64,000 nucleotides of DNA from Bacillus sp. FSL H8-0547. Its GTDB lineage: Bacteria > Bacillota > Bacilli > Bacillales > Bacillaceae. The stretch covers positions 2,170,001 through 2,234,000 of the forward strand of contig JBBODD010000001.1 of the NCBI GenBank assembly GCA_038002745.1. Direction: 5' to 3'. The notes under the pieces are model-generated. The model saw only the letters and a list, made by a program, of their open reading frames with translations, was not told where the DNA came from and ran no database searches. The translations under genes and the position numbers were made by a program. Positions 26,839 to 35,966 of this stretch are shown here, piece by piece. Numbering within the stretch: the stretch's first letter is position 1; each line of letters begins with the position of its first letter.

Positions 26839-26873
26839 AAAAGACCTGATGCTGCGGCATCAGGTCTTTTGTT
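26839..26873. terminator. Bidirectional terminator after mnaA
   Basis: AAAAGACCTGATGC (26839-26852) and GCATCAGGTCTTTT (26857-26870) form a 14-bp stem with a 4-nt loop, with A and T runs on either side. It can serve mnaA and the convergent glycosyltransferase gene. Confidence 0.93.
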
Positions 26874-26903
26874 TGCTTCTCATTGGAAGCGGATGGGAAA
26901 ATT

Positions 26904-27029
26904 CAAGTAATGAAGCAGATTTGGCAAGTAATCCATGAAAAGCTGCAAGTGAAATGGTCTAGCCGGCAACTAAAGAGTTATTTTCGGCAACTAAAACGTC
27001 CACTTCGGCAAGTAACGGTCATTTCTGCA
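26904..27029. repeat. 21-bp periodic array with conserved and variable halves
   Basis: A CAAGTAA/CAACTAA core recurs at 26904, 26925, 26946, 26967, 26988 and 27009, exactly 21 bp apart. It is usually preceded by GG or CGG, which makes a conserved block of about 10 bp; the other 11 bp differ in every unit. The last unit runs into the 3' end of the convergent glycosyltransferase gene. 21 bp is two helical turns, so the cores face the same side of the DNA. Confidence 0.8.
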
Positions 27030-28212
27030 GCTTTTGAAGAGCATCAGACAGCTCCTTTGCCTGCGTTTCCCGGTTAAACGACTGAAGCAGGTGGCCGCGC
27101 AGTCCTTTTTTCATGGTCAGGAGACGTTCAGGCTGACTTTGAGCAAGCTTTAAAGCGCGGATAAAGTCATCTGCGTTTTCAGGCTCAAATGGGAAGCCGG
27201 CCCCATTTGCTTCAACGATTTCCTTTGCCTCACCTTCCACGCCAATCAGGACAGGCAGCGAGACGGACATATAATCAAATATCTTTGATGGAATTGTAAT
27301 TTCAAACAGCGGATGTTTTTTCAGGCTGACGATGCCAAGGTCCGCACTTTCGTAGTAGGAGGCAAGATCCTCTTTTCGTTTGCCCTCAAGAAAACGTACA
27401 TTTGTCAGTCCCATCGAAGCGGCCTTTTCTGTTAAGGGTTCTTTTTCAACGCCTTCCCCGATGAAAAGGAAACAGACACTTGGGTCATGTTTAAGCTTGT
27501 CTGCTGCTTCAATGATGGTTTGAAGACCTTGGGCAGCACCGATATTTCCAGTGTAGAGGACAAGGAACTGATTTTCGATGCCAAGATCTTTTTTTACATC
27601 ATGTGCATGCGCGGGAGCTTCAAGTGACGGCGGGTTGACGCCGTTTGGAATCACGATGATTTTATCGGCTGAAATACCCATGCCAATCAGACGGTCTTTG
27701 TAGCCGTGCGTCACGACAACAATCAAATCCGCTCTATTATAAATGAACCTTTCAAGCTTTCTTGCAAGGTCCAGCAGGCGCTTGTTTTTGAACTGGCCGA
27801 GAATCTCAGCGAAGTCGACCCATAAATCGCGGACTTCAAAGACGAACTTTGTTCTGTGGATCCTGCTCAGTATATATCCCGTCACACCCTGGAAAAGCTG
27901 AGGGGAGGTCGCATATACAATATCCGGCTTTCTGACTCTGAAACCGCTGAAAATGCTCGATACCATAAAGGATAAATAGTTGGCGAGCCGGCGTATGGAG
28001 CTCTTTTTCGTATCACGTATTTGAAAAGATCGGTAAACAGACAGTTTATTTACCTTCTCTTTGCTGAATAATGTTGAGGATGGCTTTGGAAAGGCCGTCA
28101 GCACATGCAGATCATGGCCCAAGTTTGAAAGGTTTGTGCTCATATCAAATGCACGTCCCTGAGCTGCACCTATTTCAGGCGGAAAGTGCTGTGTAATGTA
28201 AATAATTCGCAT
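27019..28212 (-). CDS. Glycosyltransferase family 4 (WbuB-like)
   Basis: 397 residues. The N-terminus MRIIYITQHFPPEIGAAQGR is typical of WbuB/capsular GT4 enzymes; the C-terminal domain has VLYTGNIGAAQGLQTIIEAA and the donor-site segment PSKIFDYMSVSLPVL. The start at 28212 has an AAAGGG site and gives the family N-terminus; the frame is open for 51 more codons upstream without support. It diverges from the next transferase gene across about 100 bp that should hold both promoters. It probably acts in the same wall-polymer or lipid-linked glycan pathway. Confidence 0.88.
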   Translation of the reverse strand: MRIIYITQHFPPEIGAAQGRAFDMSTNLSNLGHDLHVLTAFPKPSSTLFSKEKVNKLSVYRSFQIRDTKKSSIRRLANYLSFMVSSIFSGFRVRKPDIVYATSPQLFQGVTGYILSRIHRTKFVFEVRDLWVDFAEILGQFKNKRLLDLARKLERFIYNRADLIVVVTHGYKDRLIGMGISADKIIVIPNGVNPPSLEAPAHAHDVKKDLGIENQFLVLYTGNIGAAQGLQTIIEAADKLKHDPSVCFLFIGEGVEKEPLTEKAASMGLTNVRFLEGKRKEDLASYYESADLGIVSLKKHPLFEITIPSKIFDYMSVSLPVLIGVEGEAKEIVEANGAGFPFEPENADDFIRALKLAQSQPERLLTMKKGLRGHLLQSFNRETQAKELSDALQKLQK

Positions 28213-28312
28213 AGTAATCCCTTTCCATAAAATATTAGGATATGTCAATATATTAGTGTAAAGTATTAATGGAAAAGTTACAACTTTGATCTGAAAAGGA
28301 ATGGATAAGCCC

Positions 28313-29431
28313 ATGAAGAAAATATGTGTCATCACCTCTGTCCACCAGGCGTATGACGGACGCATTTACCATAAACAATGCAAGTCGCTGCAGAAGGCGG
28401 GTTATGATGTGACGCTTGTCGCGCCAAAACCTGATGCTGTTCTGGATGATTCCATTAAAATAGTGCCCGTCGAAAAGCCGAAATCAGAGCTTAAACGGTT
28501 TTTACATACACTGACGGTTATGAAAACGGCCAGAAAAACGGGTGCGGATCTCTATCATTTTCATGACCCTGAGCTGATCCCTGCGGGTACACTGCTGCGC
28601 ATCATGACAGGCAAGCCCGTCATTTTTGATGCACATGAGCACTATCCGAATGCCATCATGAGCAAGAAATATTTAAAACGCTGGCTTAAGAAGCCGGTGC
28701 GGTTTGCGTATGAGATGATCGAAAAAATCTGCCTTCCGATTTTATCCGGCGTGATTTATACAACGGATGAGGTAGGGGAGAGATATCAAAAATACCGGTC
28801 ATGCAAAATTGAAAATTATCCGCTGACAGATATGTTCAGCGTCCGTCATGATAGCCAAAAGGACCGCAGCCTTGTTTTATATCTTGGAGGGATAACGCCA
28901 ATCCGGGGGATCAGGCAGATGACGGAGGCGTTCATCATGACGGCGGACAAGCATCCTGATGCAGCCTTTCTATTTGTAGGGAGATTTGAATCAGAAGCGT
29001 TTGAAAGAGAGATCAAGGAAATGGTTGAGAAAAGCGGGCATTCTGACCGAATCACATTTGCCGGAAGCGTGCCTTACTCTGAGATCGAATCGTATTTGTC
29101 CAGAGCATCCATTGGCGTAATTCCTTATCTGCCTGAGCCCAATCATTTAGTCTGTCTGCCAAATAAACTGTTTGAATATATGGCAGCTGGAATAGCGGTA
29201 GTGGCTTCTGATTTTCCGCACTACAGAAAAGTAGTGGAGAACTCAAACAGCGGACGGCTCGTTGACCCTGAGAGTCCCTCGGCAATTGCCGGTGCGCTTT
29301 CCGCCCTGCTTGAGAATCCCGGACAGGCAGAAAGTTTTGGTTGGAACGGCCGAAAAAGTTTCGAAACCGTCTATAATTGGGAATCAGAAGAGAAGAAACT
29401 GACAGCGTTTTACCGGAAGCTCCTGAAGTAG
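28313..29431 (+). CDS. Glycosyltransferase family 4
   Basis: 372 residues. The N-terminus KKICVITSVHQAYDGRIYHKQ and the motif LYHFHDPELIPAGTL are typical of a GT4 branch in Bacillaceae wall clusters; the donor site contains LPNKLFEYMAAGIAVVASD. ATG at 28313 is preferred because the AAAAGGA site abuts the alternative ATG at 28301. The gene is followed by about 130 nt carrying the tagO promoter. The donor and acceptor sugars are unknown. Confidence 0.86.
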   Translation: MKKICVITSVHQAYDGRIYHKQCKSLQKAGYDVTLVAPKPDAVLDDSIKIVPVEKPKSELKRFLHTLTVMKTARKTGADLYHFHDPELIPAGTLLRIMTGKPVIFDAHEHYPNAIMSKKYLKRWLKKPVRFAYEMIEKICLPILSGVIYTTDEVGERYQKYRSCKIENYPLTDMFSVRHDSQKDRSLVLYLGGITPIRGIRQMTEAFIMTADKHPDAAFLFVGRFESEAFEREIKEMVEKSGHSDRITFAGSVPYSEIESYLSRASIGVIPYLPEPNHLVCLPNKLFEYMAAGIAVVASDFPHYRKVVENSNSGRLVDPESPSAIAGALSALLENPGQAESFGWNGRKSFETVYNWESEEKKLTAFYRKLLK

Positions 29432-29496
29432 CAGGAATTTGTTCAAAAAGCGTTCAAACTTAGAATAGCCGCAACAGATTCTTAACAAAATAATAA

Positions 29497-29524
29497 TTGC
29501 AAGTTTAAATATTTTTGCTATGAT
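29497..29524 (+). promoter_or_regulatory. Sigma-A promoter of tagO
   Basis: TTGCAA (29497-29502), a 16-bp spacer and TATGAT (29519-29524) preceded by TGC, 38 nt before the start codon. Confidence 0.65.
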
Positions 29525-29562
29525 GGAGGAAGTGAAAATATCACACATAAGTTGGTGCAGAC

Positions 29563-30639
29563 ATGTTAGATTATTCTAATTATATTATAGCTTTTATAGT
29601 TTCTTTTATAGTGGCTGTATCGATCACACCACTTATTAAAAAACTTGCAATAAAAATGGGTGCAGTTGATAAGCCCGACAGTCGAAAAATCCATCAGGGC
29701 CTGATGCCGAGGATGGGCGGTCTTGCAATCTTTATCGGAACCGCTGCAGGCTTCCTTTATCTTAAGCCCGAATCCATGTATATGAATGAAGTCATCATCG
29801 GCGCGTTCATCATTGTTCTTGTCGGTATTTTAGATGACCGTTTTACGCTTAAAGCGAAATATAAGCTTATCGGACAGCTGGCAGCTGCCGGAGTTGTCGT
29901 ATCATCAGGTTTGCTGATCAACAAAATCACGCTTCCGTTTTTCGGGCTCATTTACCTTGATTACTGGAGCTATCCTGTCACGATTCTCTGGATTGTTGGG
30001 GTAACCAATGCGATCAATTTGATCGACGGACTGGACGGGCTTGCTGCAGGTGTTTCATCCATTGCGATGACAAGCATCCTGATTATGGCCTTTACAAACT
30101 TTCAATTTGCGGTTGTGTCGCTGTGCGTCATTCTAATCGGAAGCTCGCTTGGCTTTCTGGTGCACAACTTCTATCCGGCCAAAATCTTCATGGGAGATAC
30201 CGGGGCGCTGTTTTTAGGCTACTCGATCGCCATACTCTCCACGATGGGATTGTTTAAAAACATCACGTTGTTCGGTTTTATTATCCCGATCATTGTTTTG
30301 GCTATACCTATTTTCGACACGCTATTCGCGATTGTCAGAAGGCTTGTGAACAAGCAGAATATTGCTGCGCCTGACAAGCTTCACCTGCATTACTGTCTGG
30401 TCGATCTTGGCTTCAGCCACAGAAAATCGGTTCTGCTTATTTACTTCTTCAGCGCATGCTTTGGTCTATCTGCCATCATCTTCTCTAATGCAACGATGTG
30501 GATGGCGCTATTCATCATGATGATTCTGCTTCTGTTCATTCAAATTGCAGCAGAGCTTGTCGGCCTGATTGGCGAAGGTCATAAGCCGCTTATCAATGCC
30601 TTCAGAAAACTGACGGCAAAGCCTCAAAAAGACAATTAA
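29563..30639 (+). CDS. tagO: Undecaprenyl-phosphate GlcNAc-1-phosphate transferase
   Basis: Integral membrane enzyme that moves GlcNAc-1-phosphate from UDP-GlcNAc to undecaprenyl phosphate, the first step of wall teichoic and teichuronic acid synthesis. 358 residues with about ten hydrophobic segments and the WecA/MraY marks: KPDSRKIHQG, DDRFTL, NLIDGLDGLAAG and FMGDTGALFLG, plus the KLHLHYCLVDLGFSHRKSV loop. Its place next to mnaA and tagU copies B. subtilis. It ends at a convergent double terminator. Confidence 0.95.
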   Translation: MLDYSNYIIAFIVSFIVAVSITPLIKKLAIKMGAVDKPDSRKIHQGLMPRMGGLAIFIGTAAGFLYLKPESMYMNEVIIGAFIIVLVGILDDRFTLKAKYKLIGQLAAAGVVVSSGLLINKITLPFFGLIYLDYWSYPVTILWIVGVTNAINLIDGLDGLAAGVSSIAMTSILIMAFTNFQFAVVSLCVILIGSSLGFLVHNFYPAKIFMGDTGALFLGYSIAILSTMGLFKNITLFGFIIPIIVLAIPIFDTLFAIVRRLVNKQNIAAPDKLHLHYCLVDLGFSHRKSVLLIYFFSACFGLSAIIFSNATMWMALFIMMILLLFIQIAAELVGLIGEGHKPLINAFRKLTAKPQKDN

Positions 30640-30640
30640 T

Positions 30641-30713
30641 AAATCCGTACAGCACGCGCTGTACGGATTTTTTTTGTGCATGAAAAAAGCTCCGGCACCG
30701 GCCGGAGCTTTTT
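30641..30713. terminator. Two terminators between convergent tagO and tagU
   Basis: The first stem, AAATCCGTACAGC with GCTGTACGGATTT (30641-30670), is followed by a T run for tagO. The second, AAAAAAGCTCCGGC with GCCGGAGCTTTTT (30683-30713), has A and T runs on both sides and ends next to the tagU stop codon. Confidence 0.93.
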
Positions 30714-30714
30714 C

Positions 30715-31719
30715 CTATTCGTTTGTACTGCTGAGTGTATCGTTATCTGTTTCAAGCTCAAGGTGTTTTTTGAGCTCAATCTGAGTATTGGCAAGACTTG
30801 TATCATCCGGAATCCAATAGGCGGCATTTCCGATGTATTCGCCGACGCCTTCAAGTTTAACCGTCTCAATTTTATTGGTGTTGAAATTGTTGTATTTCTT
30901 GTAAAAGCCGAGAAGCTCAGACATTCTCATGTTCGTCTCAACATTTTCCCCAACTTCGTTTGTCAGCTGATCAACCTTCAGCAGGGTACCTGCAGAAACT
31001 ATTTCATTGATGACTTCTTTCACGACCTGCTGCTGTCTTTCGTTTCGGCCGATATCATTGTTTGGATCCGCCATTCTCATCCGGGCATAAGCAAGAGCGT
31101 ACCGTCCGTCCATCTCCATAGGGCCTTCTTTGAATTCGAGCACTTCAGCTTTAGGATCATCACTGTTCTGTTCAAAATCAAACGGAACATCAACGGTGAT
31201 GCCGCCGACGATATCAATGATGTTTTTAAAACCTTCAAAGTTTACGGTTGCATAATAATCAATCGGGATATCAAGGAAATCCTCTACTGTTTCAATCGTC
31301 AGCTCTTTTCCGCCGGAGGAGTAGGCTGAGTTAATTTTACGCTTTGATTCTTTTCCCGGAATGTTTACGCGTGTGTCGCGGGGAAGACTAAGCAGCTTCA
31401 TCGTCTGATCCTTTGGGTTAAAGGTTGCGACCATCAGTGTATCTGCACGGCCGCCTTTTCCGCCGCTTGAATAATCCTCAACGCCGAGAAGAAGGATCGA
31501 AACCGGATCATTTGATATGGTAACGGCTTCATCGCGGAGCTTCGATTTATCCCTGCCGAGATCATCGTAGGAATTGTTTGCTGCCTGATAGGTTTGGTAG
31601 AACACGTAGCCGGCATATCCTCCTACAGCTAAAAAGAGGATGAAGAACAAAAATAAGATGCGTTTAAAAATACTTTTCTTCTTCTTTTTCTTTATTTTCT
31701 TTACTTCTTGCCTATTCAT
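30715..31719 (-). CDS. tagU: LytR-CpsA-Psr phosphotransferase
   Basis: Enzyme of the LCP family that attaches lipid-linked anionic polymers to peptidoglycan on the outer face of the membrane. 334 residues: a Lys-rich cytosolic start, one membrane segment (about 19-41) and the extracellular LCP domain with VSILLLGVED, RADTLMVATFN, LSLPRDTRVNIP, INSAYSSGG and the Arg-rich RNERQQQVV segment that binds the pyrophosphate. It is known as LytR or TagU in B. subtilis. It is transcribed after yvyE with a gap of about 19 nt, so the two are probably an operon. Confidence 0.93.
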   Translation of the reverse strand: MNRQEVKKIKKKKKKSIFKRILFLFFILFLAVGGYAGYVFYQTYQAANNSYDDLGRDKSKLRDEAVTISNDPVSILLLGVEDYSSGGKGGRADTLMVATFNPKDQTMKLLSLPRDTRVNIPGKESKRKINSAYSSGGKELTIETVEDFLDIPIDYYATVNFEGFKNIIDIVGGITVDVPFDFEQNSDDPKAEVLEFKEGPMEMDGRYALAYARMRMADPNNDIGRNERQQQVVKEVINEIVSAGTLLKVDQLTNEVGENVETNMRMSELLGFYKKYNNFNTNKIETVKLEGVGEYIGNAAYWIPDDTSLANTQIELKKHLELETDNDTLSSTNE

Positions 31720-31738
31720 AAGATACTCCTCATTTTTC

Positions 31739-32374
31739 TTAAATTTTTGGCTGTTCTAAGTAAAGCTGCCGGCCTTCTGTAATTTCTCCCTGGCCGTTTG
31801 TCAGCTCAGTCATCCATTCTGTAAATGCTTCTTTCTGGCCCTCGTCTGTGTAGGTCTCAACCTCAACGGTATCAAGGTAGTGGATCTCTTTGAGCTGAAA
31901 TCTGGAGTTTCTCAGTTCGTTCTCCACTTTTCCGAGCCATGTATAATCAATCTTAGTATGCATCACACGGGTCAACTTACGCTCCACAATGCCGATTTCA
32001 TTTAACGCCTCTGATACCGAGCTTCCGTATGCGCGGATCAGACCGCCTGCGCCGAGCTTGATGCCGCCGAAATAACGCGTCACGACTGCGACTGTATCTT
32101 TCAGCTGCCTTTTTTTCAGAACTTCAAGGATGGGCACTCCTGCTGTCCCGCTTGGTTCTCCGTCATCGTTTGCCTTTTGGATGTGATCCTGTTCCCCGAT
32201 CAGATAGGCGGAACAGTTGTGCGCTGCGTCCCAGTGCTTCTTTTTAATTTCCTGGATGAAGGCCTGTGCCTCTTCTTCTGTTTCAGCACGGGTAAGATAA
32301 CAAATAAAACGGGATTTCTGTATGGATATTTCATGCTCTCCGTATCCTTTTACGGTATAATAGTGTGAAAGCAT
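31739..32374 (-). CDS. yvyE: YigZ/IMPACT family protein
   Basis: Cytosolic protein of 211 residues with the UPF0029 (IMPACT) N-terminal domain, marked by KSRFICYLTRAETEEEA, ANDDGEPSGTAGVPIL and VVTRYFGGIKLGAGGLIRAY, and a DUF1949 C-terminal domain. Eukaryotic IMPACT acts on a translation-linked kinase; the bacterial role is not settled. The start has a strong AAGGAGGTG site. Gene order with tagU is as in B. subtilis. Confidence 0.93.
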   Translation of the reverse strand: MLSHYYTVKGYGEHEISIQKSRFICYLTRAETEEEAQAFIQEIKKKHWDAAHNCSAYLIGEQDHIQKANDDGEPSGTAGVPILEVLKKRQLKDTVAVVTRYFGGIKLGAGGLIRAYGSSVSEALNEIGIVERKLTRVMHTKIDYTWLGKVENELRNSRFQLKEIHYLDTVEVETYTDEGQKEAFTEWMTELTNGQGEITEGRQLYLEQPKI

Positions 32375-32430
32375 GCTTGTACACCTCCTTAAAGGGTTGC
32401 AGAAGGCAGCATTTTTTATGAGTATATTGT

Positions 32431-32550
32431 GCGCTGTCCAGCTTCAGCGCCTAACTCCTCTGCCAGAACAAAATCCCCAAAAAAGTCAAAATCGGACTTT
32501 TCCGGTGATTTCTTATCTGGCTTTCGGAGCTGAACAGGCGCTTACGCATT
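32431..32550. repeat. Solitary copy of the 123-bp repeat
   Basis: It shares TGTCCAGCTTC, CAACTCCTCTGCCAGAAC-like, CAAAATCCCC, an AAAAGTC/GACTTTTCC hairpin and GATTTCTTATCTG with the array at 10988-11497. Its ends are imperfect inverted repeats (GCGCTGTCCAGCTTC and GGAGCTGAACAGGCGC), so the whole element can fold back on itself. It lies between yvyE and degS. Confidence 0.82.
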
Positions 32551-32656
32551 TCTTAAGCACATTCTTCTATTATAAAGCGACAAAATTTTCACTTCAATCA
32601 TTATATTGTGTGATATTGTGTGAAGTTTATTTTAACCCATTAGCGGAGGAGATATA

Positions 32657-33814
32657 GTGGACTCCAAAAAGCTCGACTGCAAAGTGCTCGATCAGATTCT
32701 GGATAAAATGGTAAAAACCGTGGACGGCAGCAAAGGCGAGATCTTTAAGATCGGCGAACAGTCCCGCCATCAATACGAATCGCTCGTCGAAGAGTTAAAG
32801 CAAATCAAAATACAGGTGAATGATGTCATTGAGCAGGGGGACAAGCTTGAGGTGCATGCGAGATTCGCCAGAAAGCGCCTCTCAGAGGTCAGCAAGCACT
32901 TCAAGCAGTTCAGCGAAGAGGAAATTCGGGAGGCGTATGAGAAGGCCCACAAGCTTCAGGTGGAGCTGACGATGCTGCAGCAGAAGGAAAAGCAGCTTAG
33001 AGACCGCCGTGATGACCTTGAGAGAAGGCTGCTCGGCCTTCAGGAGACGATTGAACGCGCTGAGGTGCTTGTCAGCCAGATTACCGTCGTCCTGAACTAT
33101 CTGCATCAGGATCTGCGGCAGGTTGGCCTGCTCATTGAAGATGCCCAGCAGAGGCAGGATTTTGGCCTCAGAATTATTGAAGCGCAGGAAGAAGAGCGTA
33201 AGCGCGTTTCGCGTGAGATTCACGACGGGCCTGCACAGATGCTTGCAAATGTGATGATGCGCTCTGAATTAATTGAGCGGATTTTCAGAGAGCGCGGTTC
33301 TGAAGAGGGATTCAAGGAAATCCGCTCTTTGAGGCAGAATGTCCGGAATGCCCTTTATGAGGTGCGCCGCATCATCTATGACCTGAGACCAATGGCCCTG
33401 GATGACCTTGGCCTGATTCCGACGCTCAGGAAGTATCTGTATACGATTGAGGAGTATAACGGGAAAACACGAATCCTGTTCTCGAGCCTTGGAGAATTTG
33501 AGGAAAACCGGCTGCCTCCGCGGTTTGAGGTTGCGCTGTTCCGCCTTGCCCAGGAGGCTGTGACAAATGCCCTCAAGCATGCTGAGGCCCGCGAGATACA
33601 GGTGAAAGTCGAAGTGAATCAGAATAATATTGTCCTCATGATCAAAGATAATGGAAAAGGCTTTGATACGAGGGATACCATTCAAAATCAGAAAAAGTCA
33701 TTCGGATTGCTCGGCATGAGGGAGCGGGTGGAGCTCCTGAACGGAAGAATGACCATTGATTCGAAAATAGGTCTTGGGACATTCATTATGATACAGGTGC
33801 CTCTTAACGTCTGA
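32657..33814 (+). CDS. degS: Two-component sensor histidine kinase DegS
   Basis: Cytosolic kinase/phosphatase that sets phosphorylation of DegU. 385 residues: an N-terminal signal-sensing coiled-coil region (1-180), the HisKA_3 dimerisation domain with phospho-acceptor His189 in VSREIHDGPAQ, and the HATPase_c domain (about 290-380; ALFRLAQEAVTNALKHA, IKDNGKGFD, FGLLGMRERV). It has no membrane segment, as known for DegS. The start is GTG with GGAGGAG upstream. degU follows after 71 nt. Confidence 0.96.
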   Translation: MDSKKLDCKVLDQILDKMVKTVDGSKGEIFKIGEQSRHQYESLVEELKQIKIQVNDVIEQGDKLEVHARFARKRLSEVSKHFKQFSEEEIREAYEKAHKLQVELTMLQQKEKQLRDRRDDLERRLLGLQETIERAEVLVSQITVVLNYLHQDLRQVGLLIEDAQQRQDFGLRIIEAQEEERKRVSREIHDGPAQMLANVMMRSELIERIFRERGSEEGFKEIRSLRQNVRNALYEVRRIIYDLRPMALDDLGLIPTLRKYLYTIEEYNGKTRILFSSLGEFEENRLPPRFEVALFRLAQEAVTNALKHAEAREIQVKVEVNQNNIVLMIKDNGKGFDTRDTIQNQKKSFGLLGMRERVELLNGRMTIDSKIGLGTFIMIQVPLNV

Positions 33815-33885
33815 AAAAGGAGACAAAAGGCATATTGACGGCATGACCTTGTTTTAGACTAGAATAAAAAATGGGAGGCGTATGC

Positions 33886-34569
33886 ATGAAGACAAGAATT
33901 GCAATTATAGACGATCACCAATTATTCCGGGAAGGCGTTAAGCGGATCCTGGATTTTGAACCAAGCTTTGAAGTTGTATCAGAAGGCGATGACGGAGAGG
34001 ATGCTCTTTCAATCGTTGAAGACAGCAAGCCTGATGTCGTCATCATGGACATCAACATGCCGAAAGTAAACGGCGTGGAAGCAACAAAGCAGCTTGTAGA
34101 AGCAAATCCTGAAACGAAAGTCATTATTCTATCCATTCATGATGACGAAAACTATGTCACTCATGCGCTGAAAACGGGGGCACGCGGCTACCTGCTGAAG
34201 GAAATGGATGCAGATACGCTGATTGAAGCGGTTAAAGTTGTTTCTGACGGCGGTTCTTACCTGCACCCTAAAGTCACTCACAACCTTGTGAATGAATTCA
34301 GACGCCTCGCGACAAGCGGTTCAGGCGGAGGCACGGCCACAATCGCAACGGAAATTCGGCGTCCATTACATATCCTGACGCGCCGAGAGTGTGAAGTGCT
34401 GCAGATGCTTGCTGACGGCAAAAGCAACCGCGGCATCGGCGAAGCTCTTTTCATCAGTGAAAAGACCGTTAAAAACCACGTAAGCAACATTCTTCAGAAA
34501 ATGAACGTTAATGACCGTACACAAGCTGTAGTCGTTGCCATCAAAAACGGCTGGGTGGAAGTGCGATAG
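33886..34569 (+). CDS. degU: Response regulator DegU
   Basis: NarL/FixJ-type response regulator of 227 residues controlling exoenzymes, competence, biofilm and, with SwrA, flagellar genes. The receiver domain (1-120) has the acidic pocket IIDDHQ and phospho-acceptor Asp55 in VVIMDINMP; the LuxR-type HTH lies at about 163-220 ([34 protein letters not shown] as two blocks). ATG at 33886 gives the family start with GGGAGG upstream. Both partners, DegS just before it and SwrA at 62955, are in this window. Confidence 0.96.
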   Translation: MKTRIAIIDDHQLFREGVKRILDFEPSFEVVSEGDDGEDALSIVEDSKPDVVIMDINMPKVNGVEATKQLVEANPETKVIILSIHDDENYVTHALKTGARGYLLKEMDADTLIEAVKVVSDGGSYLHPKVTHNLVNEFRRLATSGSGGGTATIATEIRRPLHILTRRECEVLQMLADGKSNRGIGEALFISEKTVKNHVSNILQKMNVNDRTQAVVVAIKNGWVEVR

Positions 34570-34594
34570 AACCTGCTTCGGCGGGTTTTTTTCG
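34570..34594 (+). terminator. Terminator after degU
   Basis: AACCTGC and GCGGGTT close on a TTCG tetraloop (34570-34587), followed by a T run. A second weaker hairpin (CCCTGTTA/TAACAGGG, 34621-34644) is followed by five T. Confidence 0.85.
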
Positions 34595-34752
34595 TTTTGA
34601 AATTTTTCTATAAAGCGAATCCCTGTTATGATAGGTAACAGGGGTTTTTGCTGTGCACCAATTATTTACATGAAAAATTAATGAAATTTATAGCATTATC
34701 TTATAGAATGAAAGAACAAGTTGAGAAGTCGATGACAAGGAAGGTACATTTT

Positions 34753-35595
34753 ATGAAAACGGCAATTGTTACGGACAGTACAGCTTATATACCGAAAGAA
34801 ACCCGCGAGCGGCTGAACATCCATATGATTCCGCTCAGCGTTATTTTTGGCGGGGAAGTGTATCAGGAGGAAGTCGAAATAACGGCTGCCGAATTTTATG
34901 AGGAAGTCAAAAGCAAGGGCGAGCTCCCGACAACGTCACAGCCGCCCGTCGGAAAATTTGTCGAGCTGTTTCAGGAGCTTTCAAAAGAATATGACGCAGT
35001 GATCAGCGTTCACTTATCAAGCGGCATCAGCGGAACCTATAATGGAGCCGTCACTGCAGGACAAATGGCGGAAAGCATCAAGGTCTATGCGTTTGATTCA
35101 GAAGTCAGCTGCATGGTGCAGGGCTTTTACGCAATTGAAGCAGCAGAAATGGCAGCTCTGGGCAAAACGCCTGAGGAAATTATCGAACGCTTAAACGAAG
35201 TGAAGCAATCAATCAGCGCCTATTTTATGGTGGATGATCTTTCCCACCTGCAGCGCGGAGGACGCTTGAGCGGTGCGCAGGCCCTGATTGGAAGCCTGCT
35301 ACAAGTCAAACCTATTCTGCACTTTGTAGACAAACTCATCGTGCCATTTGAAAAAATCCGCACACGCAAAAAAGCGCTCAACCGCATCTATGACCTTTTT
35401 GACGAAGAGGCAAGCAAAGGCAGGCCGATGCGCGCTGTCATCATTCATGCAAACCGTCCTGATGAGGCAGAGAGCATGAAAGCAGAACTCGAAGCAAAAT
35501 ATCCCCACGTCGAATATTCCATCAGCTATTTCGGACCCGTTATCGGAACCCATTTGGGTGAAGGGGCTATGGGCCTTGGCTGGTATACGAGATAA
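34753..35595 (+). CDS. degV: DegV family fatty-acid-binding protein
   Basis: 280 residues of the DegV fold, which binds a fatty acid and serves as the FakB-type partner in fatty acid kinase systems. Family marks are IVTDSTAYIP near the N-terminus, LPTTSQPPVGKF, VHLSSGISGTYNGA, VDDLSHLQRGGRLSG and the C-terminal GPVIGTHLGEGAMGLGW. ATG at 34753 with AAGGAAGG upstream is chosen over in-frame starts up to 105 nt earlier, which lie in the intergenic region. The link to DegSU is positional only. Confidence 0.93.
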   Translation: MKTAIVTDSTAYIPKETRERLNIHMIPLSVIFGGEVYQEEVEITAAEFYEEVKSKGELPTTSQPPVGKFVELFQELSKEYDAVISVHLSSGISGTYNGAVTAGQMAESIKVYAFDSEVSCMVQGFYAIEAAEMAALGKTPEEIIERLNEVKQSISAYFMVDDLSHLQRGGRLSGAQALIGSLLQVKPILHFVDKLIVPFEKIRTRKKALNRIYDLFDEEASKGRPMRAVIIHANRPDEAESMKAELEAKYPHVEYSISYFGPVIGTHLGEGAMGLGWYTR

Positions 35596-35598
35596 AGA

Positions 35599-35642
35599 AG
35601 CCGCTCTGCCGGCCGCCTTAGAGCGGCTGCCGAGCGGTTTTC
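35599..35642 (+). terminator. Probable terminator after degV
   Basis: AGCCGCTCT (35599-35607) pairs with AGAGCGGCT (35620-35628), then GAGCGGTTTTCTCTTT. The T tract is imperfect. The rest of 35643-35966 is AT-rich and holds a CTTCGG/CCGAAG hairpin at 35801-35815 but no gene; AAAA/TTTT tracts occur, but I see no clean ComK box pair. Confidence 0.6.
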
Positions 35643-35966
35643 TCTTTGGATGAAATTTAGTATAAAAAAACGGCTGGCTAAACCGATAAATAATAAGAAA
35701 GCTCCTTTAAAAATTGACTCCATTCCCACGGTGCATCATTTGTCCGCATAAGTACCCACTTCTCTTTTTGTCAACACAGGACTCTCTTCCTGCAATTTTT
35801 CTTCGGTATCCGAAGAGAAGGACGAAAAACAACGAAAAAAAGACGAAATTCCCACCGAAAATTTTCATTATTTCAATACTTTTTTTATTACATGACTAGA
35901 CAATATCTGCATTTATTCCCATACTTGGATATGTATACTTCATTATCCATATAGAGGAGAGATCAT

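Noticed and set aside
26904-27029. Short CRISPR-like array because of constant and variable parts
   Set aside because: Cores of about 10 bp and 11-bp fill are far too short, and there are no cas genes. Kept as a phased repeat instead.
30676-31329. Long plus-strand open frame of 217 codons
   Set aside because: It lies antisense to tagU, has no ribosome site and no protein-like pattern; tagU is certain.
35643-35966. ComK boxes for the comF operon
   Set aside because: The region is rich in A and T tracts, but no pair of AAAA-N5-TTTT boxes at the right spacing could be picked out.
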